From a virus, in IMG/VR virus record IMGVR_UViG_3300018417_000016, positions 1 to 43,570 of that record: a stretch of DNA of 43,570 nt; one strand, 5' to 3'. Positions 7,438 to 13,824 of this stretch are shown piece after piece (the first letter of the stretch is position 1; every line of letters starts with the position of its first letter). The notes beneath the pieces were generated by a model. It was not told the origin of the DNA. It did not search any database and saw nothing but the letters and a program-made list of their open reading frames with translations. Position numbers and translations under genes: made by a program.

Positions 7438-8351
7438 AAAAGTATCGTCCACAAAAAATTGATGACACAATTCTTCCAGAAAAAACTAAAGCAGCTTTCA
7501 AAAAATTTGTAGCTGATGAATCTATTCCAAATTTACTACTAAGTGGTGGTCCAGGTGTTGGCAAAACTACTATCGCCAAAGCTATGCTCGACGAACTTGG
7601 CTGTGATTATATTGTTAAAAACGGCTCACTTAACGTCAATATCGACACACTCCGATATGACATCTCCACGTATGCCAGCGCGGTATCCTTATCAGGTGGC
7701 AGAAAATACGTCATCTTTGACGAGGCGGACTATCTCAACGCAGCATCTGTTCAACCCGCACTCCGCAATTTTATTGAAGAATATTCAAGCAACTGCGGGT
7801 TTATCTTTACTTGTAACTTTAAAAATCGTATAATTGAACCACTGCGTTCTCGTTTGTCTGAGGTAGACTTTACGATTGAACAAAGCCAACGCCCACAACT
7901 TGCAATGCAGTTTATGAAACGTGTCAATGCTATTCTCGATAATGAAAGTGTTGAATACGATCAAAAGGTTGTTGCTCAAGTAATTCAAAAACATTTCCCT
8001 GATTTTCGTCGTGTACTTACCGAATTGCAATCCTATGCTGCCACTGGTAAAATTGATGAAGGTATCTTTGTTAATCTCAAACAAGAATCGATGGATGAGC
8101 TCTTTAAACTTCTAAAGAGTAAAGACTTTACAAATATGCGTAAGTGGGTTGCTCTCAACTCAGATCAAGATATGAATGAAATGTTCCGTCGGATCTATGA
8201 CATGGCAAATGATAAAGTGCAGCTCAAATCCATGCCAGGCTTTGTTGTAACTCTTGCTGACTATATGTACAAATCAAGTCTAGTAGCTGATCAAGAAATA
8301 AATATGGTTGCGTTCCTAACAGAAATCATGCTAGAATCGGAGTACAAATGA
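7398..8351 (+). CDS. 44: Clamp-loader ATPase subunit (gp44)
   Basis: AAA+ subunit that opens gp45 and loads it on DNA. Walker A is GGPGVGKTT (residues 50-58), Walker B VIFDEAD (105-111), sensor 1 is in CGFIFTCNFKNRI, and the arginine-finger SRC-like motif reads PLRSRLSE. The N-terminal WVEKYRPQKIDD and the HFPDFRRVLTELQSYAATG block match T4 gp44 closely. 317 residues versus 319 in T4. The start lies inside the upstream small ORF with no strong ribosome site, suggesting coupled or modest translation. Ends with an ATGA overlap. Confidence 0.95.
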   Translation: MSIESKTNEVLWVEKYRPQKIDDTILPEKTKAAFKKFVADESIPNLLLSGGPGVGKTTIAKAMLDELGCDYIVKNGSLNVNIDTLRYDISTYASAVSLSGGRKYVIFDEADYLNAASVQPALRNFIEEYSSNCGFIFTCNFKNRIIEPLRSRLSEVDFTIEQSQRPQLAMQFMKRVNAILDNESVEYDQKVVAQVIQKHFPDFRRVLTELQSYAATGKIDEGIFVNLKQESMDELFKLLKSKDFTNMRKWVALNSDQDMNEMFRRIYDMANDKVQLKSMPGFVVTLADYMYKSSLVADQEINMVAFLTEIMLESEYK

Positions 8352-8551
8352 GCGATATTGGACCAGTAGCACCTATTGTTGTAAGCTCTTATGTAAGTAC
8401 AACTATAGATCCATACAAAGAAACGGTTTCAAAAGTAACACATACAGATCTCAGCGGCTCAATTAGAGTTGAGGCTATTGATTATATTCGTTACAATCGT
8501 GAAGGTGAACTCGTGAAACCTGAAAAGCAAATTGTCGATATTTCAGTATGA
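8348..8551 (+). CDS. Small hypothetical protein between gp44 and gp62
   Basis: 67 residues with ATGA overlaps at both ends, which is the main support for its reality. It begins with a neutral, beta-prone stretch (GPVAPIVVSSYVSTTIDP) and has a charged second half (VEAIDYIRYNREGELVKPEK). No family, membrane segment or metal motif is recognisable. Located inside the clamp-loader operon, so expressed with replication genes. Confidence 0.65.
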   Translation: MSDIGPVAPIVVSSYVSTTIDPYKETVSKVTHTDLSGSIRVEAIDYIRYNREGELVKPEKQIVDISV

Positions 8552-8748
8552 GTAAATGGTTAAGCAAGCTTATCGAAAAACATACTTGCCATTTTTGTGG
8601 CAAAAAACTTGATAAGAAAAACATATATACTATAAACATGGATACATTAGAAGGACCACACACTGTTGTGTCGTGCCAACCATGTGCTGACGATTTTGAT
8701 GATATATTAAAAGCTATAGAGGATGTACATAATGAGCAAGGACTATAG
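8548..8748 (+). CDS. Small zinc-ribbon-like protein
   Basis: 66 residues with two Cys pairs: CHFCGKKL near residue 14 and CQPCADDF near residue 47, spaced as in a zinc ribbon. The C-terminal part is an acidic helix (DDILKAIEDVHNEQ). ATGA overlap with the previous gene and 17-base overlap with gp62. It is the second putative zinc-binding microprotein within the clamp-loader operon. Possibly a transcription or RNA-polymerase modifier, but that is a guess. Confidence 0.7.
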   Translation: MSKWLSKLIEKHTCHFCGKKLDKKNIYTINMDTLEGPHTVVSCQPCADDFDDILKAIEDVHNEQGL

Positions 8749-9136
8749 TCCATTTGATTTTATGAATGCGGTATCCTTTACAAAAGAGGATGTCATTCGT
8801 AACAACGATAACCCAGAGTTAATCGAAAAGCAATATACTCCTTATGTGGTAAATCGTGGATTTACTAACTTCGAGGATACAATTCTTCATGCTAACGAAA
8901 TGAATATGAGGCATCACCTTTTCCATGATGCTCAATTTCAATATTATCGTGGAGCACTTCGTAAACGTAAACGTTTTTCTAAATGGCCGAAGGCTAAGAA
9001 AAGCGATGATCTAGACGCAATTCAACAAGTCTATCAATGCAACCGCACCGTTGCTAAACTCTACCTGAAAGCATTATCTTCAGATGATCTTAAACAGATC
9101 CATAGCAAGATGGTAACAGGGGGAGTTACAAAATAA
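8732..9136 (+). CDS. 62: Clamp-loader small subunit (gp62)
   Basis: Partner of gp44 in the clamp loader. The protein resembles the short gp62 of marine T4-like phages: SKDYSPFDFMNAVSFTKE start, KQYTPYVVNRGFTNFEDTIL, ANEMNxxHHL, and RKRKRFSKWPK, which recalls the RGKRYGKWAK of T4 gp62. At 134 residues it is shorter than T4's 187. I chose the ATG at 8732 because an AGAGG ribosome site lies nine bases upstream; the in-frame ATG at 8723 has no room for one. Order 44, small genes, 62, regA follows T4. Confidence 0.88.
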   Translation: MSKDYSPFDFMNAVSFTKEDVIRNNDNPELIEKQYTPYVVNRGFTNFEDTILHANEMNMRHHLFHDAQFQYYRGALRKRKRFSKWPKAKKSDDLDAIQQVYQCNRTVAKLYLKALSSDDLKQIHSKMVTGGVTK

Positions 9137-9148
9137 TAAATATAAATG
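9135..9148 (+). promoter_or_regulatory. Late-promoter-like motifs before regA
   Basis: AATAAATA (9135-9142) and, overlapping it, TATAAATG (9141-9148), each one base off TATAAATA, in the 69-base gap before regA. No sigma-70 -35 box is visible. The gap otherwise holds an A-rich leader and a weak AAGG ribosome site. Confidence 0.35.
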
Positions 9149-9205
9149 ATGGTCAAAAGGGCATCGTGAATAAAAAACAAAAATATAAAATAAGGTGCTG
9201 TTGTT

Positions 9206-9610
9206 ATGCAAGAAGAAGACATTTTCAAAGGTGTCGGTATTGAGATCACTCTTCCTTCTCCAGACAGTTTTTTAAAGGTTAAAGAAACGTTAACGCGTAT
9301 AGGTATTTCTTCGCGTAAAGAAAGAAAGCTATACCAAACATGTCATATTTTACATAAGCAAGGTAGATATTCTATCCTTCACTTTAAAGAGCTGTTTATT
9401 TTAGATGGAAAGAAGAATACTTTTACCGACGAAGATAAATCTAGAAGAAATACGATTGTAAATCTTTTAGAAGAATGGGATTTAGTTAGGGTTGTAAAAC
9501 CCGAAGAATCGGAGGAACCAGTGGCTCCACTAAATCAAATCAAGATTCTTTCTCACAAAGAAAAATCTGGTTGGACTTTAGAAGCCAAATATAATATTGG
9601 GAAAAAGTGA
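9206..9610 (+). CDS. regA: RegA translational repressor
   Basis: RNA-binding repressor that blocks ribosome binding on many early phage mRNAs, including those of clamp-loader genes and itself in T4. The match to T4 RegA is strong: IEITL, FLKVKETLTRIGI, LYQTCHILHKQGRYSILHFKELF, DEDKSRRNTIVNLLEEWDLVRVV, and a KYNIG ending. It carries about ten extra residues before the conserved IEITL (134 residues versus 122). The start at 9206 is preceded by AAGG about 12 bases upstream, a weak site consistent with autoregulation. Confidence 0.95.
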   Translation: MQEEDIFKGVGIEITLPSPDSFLKVKETLTRIGISSRKERKLYQTCHILHKQGRYSILHFKELFILDGKKNTFTDEDKSRRNTIVNLLEEWDLVRVVKPEESEEPVAPLNQIKILSHKEKSGWTLEAKYNIGKK

Positions 9611-9612
9611 TT

Positions 9613-10122
9613 ATGAATGTATATAAAGTGAATGAAAGAGCAGAGCTTCCAGAATATGCCACAGATGGATCAGCCTGTTTCGATGTTAAAGCATGTATTG
9701 AAAATGGTCAACGTTTAAAATCATATAATGCATGGAATAAAGAGATGCCCGTGGTTGTAAAGGGTGTTGGGCAAAGTAAAGACGCTTTCCAGTTGCCACC
9801 ATCTGTACGAGTACTTGTTCCTACAGGTTTGATCTTTGATATTCCTGAAGGCCACGTAATGAAAATGTATATCCGTTCTGGAACTGCTTTGAAAAAAGGG
9901 TTGACATTGGTGAATGGAGTTGGTATAATAGATTCAGACTATGTGGAAGAAAGTTTCCTTATGTTGGAAAACATTTCAGAAAGCATGGCCTTAATAGAAC
10001 ATGGTGAACGTATTGCTCAATGTTTAATAGAGCCAATTACTCGTGAACCAATCGAAGAAACTACAGAAAGACCCGTGCAAAAAACTGACCGAGATGGTGG
10101 TTTTGGCTCAACAGGCTCGTAG
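9613..10122 (+). CDS. dut: Trimeric-type dUTPase
   Basis: Hydrolyses dUTP to dUMP and diphosphate, keeping uracil out of DNA and feeding thymidylate synthesis. All five motifs of the all-beta family are visible: I ATDGSACFDVKA (16-27), II RSGT (88-91), III GIIDSDYVEE (104-113), IV GERIAQCLIEP (131-141), V RDGGFGSTG (160-168). An insert of about 30 residues sits between motif I and the following strand (residues 28-62). T4 itself uses an unrelated dCTPase/dUTPase (gp56); whether this one also accepts dCTP is unknown. ATG at 9613 chosen; a GTG at 9607 overlaps the regA stop. Confidence 0.93.
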   Translation: MNVYKVNERAELPEYATDGSACFDVKACIENGQRLKSYNAWNKEMPVVVKGVGQSKDAFQLPPSVRVLVPTGLIFDIPEGHVMKMYIRSGTALKKGLTLVNGVGIIDSDYVEESFLMLENISESMALIEHGERIAQCLIEPITREPIEETTERPVQKTDRDGGFGSTGS

Positions 10123-10127
10123 TTTCA

Positions 10128-10135
10128 TATAAATA
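10128..10135 (+). promoter_or_regulatory. T4-type late promoter
   Basis: Exact TATAAATA just after the dUTPase stop. It would start transcription near 10142, giving a leader of about 80 bases for the heat-shock protein, oxidase and phasin-like genes. Confidence 0.65.
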
Positions 10136-10137
10136 AT

Positions 10138-10164
10138 AGTGGGAATGCCTTATGGGTTCCCACT
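10138..10164 (+). terminator. Hairpin after dUTPase, with a second small hairpin downstream
   Basis: AGTGGGAA (10138-10145) pairs perfectly with TTCCCACT (10157-10164), with an inner CC/GG pair possible, followed by TTT: a terminator for the replication operon. A second stem, GCCG (10172-10175) with CGGC (10185-10188), follows. The late start site falls inside the first hairpin, so late transcripts would carry only its second arm plus the small hairpin. Confidence 0.6.
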
Positions 10165-10224
10165 TTAAACCGCCGGTTATAAAACGGCAAACATAATCTT
10201 GCTTGAATAAAAGGAGATAGCAAA

Positions 10225-10671
10225 ATGAACACTAATGCACGTAGATTCACTGCGGATTTAATTAATGATCCGTTCTTTATTGGCTTTGATCGTATGCTAG
10301 ATCGTATGAAAGATGCGACACCAGGCCAAAACAATTACCCTCCATATAACATCGTAAAAGTAGATGATGACAATTATGTCATTGAATTAGCATTGGCTGG
10401 ATTTAATGATGAAGAAATCGAAATTGAAGTAAAAGACGGTGTGCTTTCCGTGGAAGGACGTAAAGACGAAGAAACAGAGACTAAATATCTTCATAAAGGT
10501 ATTTCAGCTCGTCACTTCAGACGTACATTCAACCTAGCTGATACAATTGTTGTCGGTGGTGCTGAAATGAATAATGGCATCCTTACAATTGAATTAGAAA
10601 ACATAATCCCTGAAGAGAAGAAGCCACGTAAAATTTCTATTAATCGTGCGCAGGAATTTTTAAAGGGATAA
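10225..10671 (+). CDS. hsp20: Small heat-shock protein (Hsp20/alpha-crystallin family)
   Basis: ATP-independent holdase chaperone. The N-terminal arm contains the IbpA-like DPFFIGFDRMLDRM; the alpha-crystallin domain begins at NYPPYNIVKVDDDNYVIELALAGF (about residue 34) and runs through VLSVEGRK and HFRRTFNLAD to the NGILTIEL signature near residue 118. The C-terminal anchor is of the I-x-I kind (KISIN). 148 residues, normal for the family. Such genes are common in marine T4-like phages and may help fold or protect virion proteins. Strong AAGGAG ribosome site, under a late promoter. Confidence 0.93.
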   Translation: MNTNARRFTADLINDPFFIGFDRMLDRMKDATPGQNNYPPYNIVKVDDDNYVIELALAGFNDEEIEIEVKDGVLSVEGRKDEETETKYLHKGISARHFRRTFNLADTIVVGGAEMNNGILTIELENIIPEEKKPRKISINRAQEFLKG

Positions 10672-10686
10672 AAGAAAGCTATCTAT

Positions 10687-11277
10687 ATGAGAACACCTGT
10701 TGATATGAGCGACAGAGTTGCTTATTTTCTAACTATGACTTTTCGCTGGTTTGCGGACACATTCTTTGCAAAAAGATATGGCCATAGAGCAGTAGTATTA
10801 GAAACAGTAGCAGGTGTTCCTGGCATGGTAGCTGGAATGTGGAACCATTTGCGATCCCTACGTAAAATGGAACCTGATGATCGTGGTTGGATTAAGACGT
10901 TACTTGACGAAGCTGAAAATGAACGTATGCACTTAATGATATTCATTGAGATTGCGCAACCAAATTGGTTTGAACGTGGATTGATTTTATTTGCTCAGTT
11001 TGTGTTTTGGCATTTTTACTTTATATTATATGTCTTTTTTCCAACCACGGCTCATCGCATGATTGGATATTTTGAAGATCAAGCTGTTGTTAGCTATTCT
11101 CAATACCTAAATAAAATTCATAGTGGATACATCGAAAATATTGATGCTCCACAAATTGCAATCGATTATTATAAATTAAAATCGGATGCAAAACTCAGTG
11201 ACGTAGTAATCAAGGTTCGTGAAGACGAGCAAGGCCATGCTAACGTCAATCATTTAATGGCCGATGAACTAAAATGA
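10687..11277 (+). CDS. aox: Alternative oxidase (diiron ubiquinol oxidase)
   Basis: Oxidises ubiquinol and reduces oxygen to water at the inner membrane without pumping protons. All six diiron ligands of the AOX/PTOX family are present: E39 in LETVAGVPG, E79 and H82 in NERMHL, E130 in GYFEDQAV, E181 and H184 in REDEQGHANVNH. A hydrophobic stretch (LILFAQFVFWHFYFILYVFF, about residues 99-118) fits the membrane-bound helix. At 196 residues it has only a short N-terminus, like bacterial AOX. It sits in a late operon between a chaperone and two small phasin-like genes. The fourth motif reads FEDQA rather than the usual LEEEA. AOX is favoured over cyanophage PTOX, but the two are related. Confidence 0.9.
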   Translation: MRTPVDMSDRVAYFLTMTFRWFADTFFAKRYGHRAVVLETVAGVPGMVAGMWNHLRSLRKMEPDDRGWIKTLLDEAENERMHLMIFIEIAQPNWFERGLILFAQFVFWHFYFILYVFFPTTAHRMIGYFEDQAVVSYSQYLNKIHSGYIENIDAPQIAIDYYKLKSDAKLSDVVIKVREDEQGHANVNHLMADELK

Positions 11278-11315
11278 ATATTTGTAAACCACACATACAC
11301 AAACAGGAGAATAAA

Positions 11316-11522
11316 ATGAACGAATATATGTCTAACATGTGGATTGACGCAATCCAGAATGCAAAACGAGGTTGGGTATCAACTTGGGTAAAAGATGAAA
11401 CACTCAGTAAACCATTGAATGATTTTATCGACACTCAAACCGCATTTACAAAAGCGTCCCTTAAACAAATCAATGAATTTTCTAATGCAACAGGCGAGAT
11501 GCTCGCTAAGGTGGTGAAGTGA
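11316..11522 (+). CDS. Small helical protein, phasin-like (first of a pair)
   Basis: 68 residues, predicted all helical (MWIDAIQNAKRGWVSTWVKD, then ASLKQINEFSNATGEMLAKV). The amphipathic helix pattern and the FTKASLKQINEF segment recall short phasins, proteins that coat polyhydroxyalkanoate granules, but this is weak similarity by eye. ATG at 11316 is chosen for its AGGAG ribosome site eight bases upstream; a longer frame starts at 11274 without one. Overlaps the next gene at TGATG. Confidence 0.6.
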   Translation: MNEYMSNMWIDAIQNAKRGWVSTWVKDETLSKPLNDFIDTQTAFTKASLKQINEFSNATGEMLAKVVK

Positions 11523-11749
11523 TGTCTAATAAAAACCCATTCGAAATCCGTTCAGAAATGTTGCAACTTGCAAAAGAGTATATGGATCAGCAGTATCACA
11601 TGAATGTGACATTTGCTGAAAAAATGATGGAGCAAGGTAAGATGCAGATGGAAGAATTTCAAAAAGTCACAGAAATGTATTCTATCGAAGATATGATGGC
11701 AAAAGCCAAAGAAATGTATTCCTTCGTTTCTGATAAAGGCGACAAGTAA
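11522..11749 (+). CDS. Small helical protein, phasin-like (second of a pair)
   Basis: 75 residues, Met- and Gln-rich helices (EMLQLAKEYMDQQYHMN, KMMEQGKMQMEEFQKVTEMY). The opening NPFEIRSEMLQLAKEYM and its heptads resemble the N-terminal helix of phasin-family proteins. The start at 11522 overlaps the previous stop (TGATG); a GTG at 11519 is the alternative. Its stop codon abuts the stop of the opposite-strand tape-measure gene with no base between them. Function not established. Confidence 0.6.
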   Translation: MSNKNPFEIRSEMLQLAKEYMDQQYHMNVTFAEKMMEQGKMQMEEFQKVTEMYSIEDMMAKAKEMYSFVSDKGDK

Positions 11750-13648
11750 TTACTGAACTAGGCCCGATGTCATACCATATGGCGCCGGGCCTGATCCACT
11801 TCCCCCACCAAAAGAATTTACAGTGCTAACAGAAGTTTGATTTCCACCATCTACTACGCTTACTGGCGCAGTTACGTTATTTTGTGGAGCATGAACAATT
11901 ACTGCTCCGTCCATTCCCGCAGCACCAGAAATTCTATCAGCACGAGTAAATGCAGACTGTAATATTCTGCCTTCTGGAGAACCAAATGGAACAACCGCTT
12001 CCGTACCGTGAAGCATAGCTGCTGTCCCCGCTCCGAAATTTCTAAATCCGTCAGTGCCTCTCATAAATTGATTTTCTACGAGCTGATTCCAACGAGTTCT
12101 CATTTCTCCTCTTTGTTTAAATGGTGTATCATTTGCTTCAAAATAATCGTCAATAGCAGTACGTCCTGCATTTTGAAGAAACGTTTCTTTAGAACCCAAC
12201 ATTAATCGATTCAAAGGGCCCGTAAGAAACTCAGAAGTTGCTTCGTCGTATTGTCTTCCATATAAATCTCTTAAAGTTTGTATACTAGAAGCATTTCCGC
12301 TTAATGCTCCTTCAACAGCCGAAGCAATACCAGGTGCCATATCTTCTCTTGGCTGAAGAAAATTGAACTCTTGGTTTGCTAAATTAGCTTCTAATGCTTG
12401 TCTTATCTGTTCAGCAGATTGTTCTAAAGTTTCCCTTGCCGCGTCAGATGTTGCTGTTCTAATTTGGTCAATAACATCTTGGTGTAATTCTACTAATGAG
12501 TCAATTTCTTCTTGGTCTAGACCACCCGCGAATGCAGCTTGAATTTCAGCGTTTCTTTGTTCTAACTCTGCTATGAGAGCTGTTTCATTTTCTGCATTTC
12601 GTCTTTCAATCCAGTTTTTAGCAACTACCCCTAGAGCAACAGCTCCTGAAGCAATAAGGAATGCGATCCCAATTGGATTCCCCAACACGGCCGGCCCTAA
12701 TAAAGCTAGTAATGAAGCACCACCGATGGTAACATTTACCATATCCCCGATTAGCCCGGCGTTCGCACCACCTTCTTCAGCACCAGTTTGTTCACGGATC
12801 CAGTTTGAAAGATCATCTGCGTAATAAAGTCCAAGTCCAGCAACTACAGTTGCTAAGCCTCTTGGAACACTCATTAATTTTCCTTTAAGACCGCCTCCGG
12901 TGTTTTGCATGATGCCGCCCACTGCTCCTCTTGCACCGGCAGTTACTAATCCGCCAGCGGCAATCGCGGTTACAACATCTCCTACACCAGTTTCACCCAG
13001 CCAATCGTTAAATTGCTGAATTCTAGTGCCCATAATGTTTACGCTGTCTTTAACAGTAGTAAAATCAATTTCACCAATAGATTTTGAAACATAATTTACC
13101 GTGTTTGCTAATCCATCAAAATCTACTTGGGCTATTCCTTGATACGCTCTATTGAATGTTCCGGTCATTTCTTGCCATTCAATATTTTTAATAGAATTAA
13201 TCATTTTATCAAAGCCACCATCGGTTGACTCGTTAATGTATCCTTTAAGAAGATTATATCCTACAAAGATGCCACCGGCAGCTAATGCAATATTTTTTAG
13301 AGTTAAGGCTGAAGTGATGCTGTCACCCACCTTTTCAATCATTTCATCAGTTTTTTTAGAACTATCTTGAGTTTCTTTTTCTGTTTCTTCTCTTTTTTGT
13401 TTTTGAAGTTCTTCAAATTGCTCTTTTGTTCTTTGCGCTTCTAACTCGTCAGCCTGTAATTTAGCTTGTAGTCCAAGAGATTCTGTTTGAGCTTCAATAT
13501 TTTTAGAGATAACACCAAAAAGATCGTTGAATTTACCTAGTTCTACTTTCACAGACTTAAGCGAATTGGTACCGGTATTGCGCATCAAGTCGCCTTCGGC
13601 TTTTAACCTATCGATTATAGCTTGTGTTTCTGCTGACATAGTAGCCAT
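11750..13648 (-). CDS. Tail tape-measure protein (gp29-like)
   Basis: 632 residues, close to T4 gp29 (590), which sets tail length. An N-terminal coiled coil (about 45-105, rich in Gln, Glu, Lys) is followed by hydrophobic segments near 115-134, 225-245, 262-280 and 305-345, as tape measures have for membrane passage. The ATAAMLHGTEAVVPFG-type block near residue 550 (FGAGTAAMLHGTEAVVP) is a hallmark of tape-measure C-termini. The tail ends in a Ser/Gly/Asn-rich stretch. It follows the gp26/short-ORF pair by eight bases, the classic position for a tape measure after tail chaperone genes. A GGAA ribosome site precedes ATG at 13648. Confidence 0.85.
   Translation of the reverse strand: MATMSAETQAIIDRLKAEGDLMRNTGTNSLKSVKVELGKFNDLFGVISKNIEAQTESLGLQAKLQADELEAQRTKEQFEELQKQKREETEKETQDSSKKTDEMIEKVGDSITSALTLKNIALAAGGIFVGYNLLKGYINESTDGGFDKMINSIKNIEWQEMTGTFNRAYQGIAQVDFDGLANTVNYVSKSIGEIDFTTVKDSVNIMGTRIQQFNDWLGETGVGDVVTAIAAGGLVTAGARGAVGGIMQNTGGGLKGKLMSVPRGLATVVAGLGLYYADDLSNWIREQTGAEEGGANAGLIGDMVNVTIGGASLLALLGPAVLGNPIGIAFLIASGAVALGVVAKNWIERRNAENETALIAELEQRNAEIQAAFAGGLDQEEIDSLVELHQDVIDQIRTATSDAARETLEQSAEQIRQALEANLANQEFNFLQPREDMAPGIASAVEGALSGNASSIQTLRDLYGRQYDEATSEFLTGPLNRLMLGSKETFLQNAGRTAIDDYFEANDTPFKQRGEMRTRWNQLVENQFMRGTDGFRNFGAGTAAMLHGTEAVVPFGSPEGRILQSAFTRADRISGAAGMDGAVIVHAPQNNVTAPVSVVDGGNQTSVSTVNSFGGGSGSGPAPYGMTSGLVQ
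11760..11792. terminator. Hairpin at the convergent operon junction
   Basis: AGGCCCG (11760-11766) pairs perfectly with CGGGCCT (11786-11792), with an inner CATA/TATG stem (11771-11774 and 11778-11781). It lies within the last codons of the tape-measure gene, 11 bases past the facing stop codons. No U run follows on either strand, so it may act as an mRNA 3' stabiliser or a weak two-way terminator. Confidence 0.4.
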
Positions 13649-13656
13649 TTTAATTC

Positions 13657-13824
13657 CTACTTATTATTCTCTTTTTGTTGTTCGATAAACTCGATTAGCA
13701 TTGCAAAATAAAGATCTCTTTCATATGGTATTAAGCCTTCAATATCACTTATTGAATATTTATGGTGCTGTGCCAAAGCGAACACCTGCTTGTAATATTC
13801 GCCGAGATTGATATGACACAGCAT
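13657..13824 (-). CDS. Short ORF, probable -1 frameshift extension of the gp26-like protein
   Basis: 55 residues (start MLCHINLGEYYKQVFALAQ, then HHKYSISDIEGLIPYERDLY, ending QQKENNK), helical and charged. It lies between the gp26-like gene and the tape measure. Its ATG overlaps the upstream stop (TAATG) but has no ribosome site at a usable distance. It is in the -1 frame relative to the gp26-like gene, and a T TTT TTT heptamer lies just before that stop, so it may be made as a fusion ending RTFFYLMLCHINLG. The position and size recall the T half of G/GT tail chaperones and the gp51-type hub-assembly proteins of T4-like phages. Too short for a routine gene call, but likely real. Confidence 0.7.
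   Translation of the reverse strand: MLCHINLGEYYKQVFALAQHHKYSISDIEGLIPYERDLYFAMLIEFIEQQKENNK

Noticed and set aside
9147-9170. Tiny ORF in the gap before regA
   Set aside because: Only six codons, no ribosome site; better read as leader sequence.
10138-10188. Paired hairpins as a riboswitch or small RNA
   Set aside because: No conserved aptamer features are recognisable; a terminator followed by a leader hairpin is simpler.
10687-11277. Ferritin, ribonucleotide reductase R2 or fatty-acid desaturase instead of AOX
   Set aside because: The spacing LETVA, NERMH, FEDQA and RxDExxH is specific to the AOX/PTOX family.
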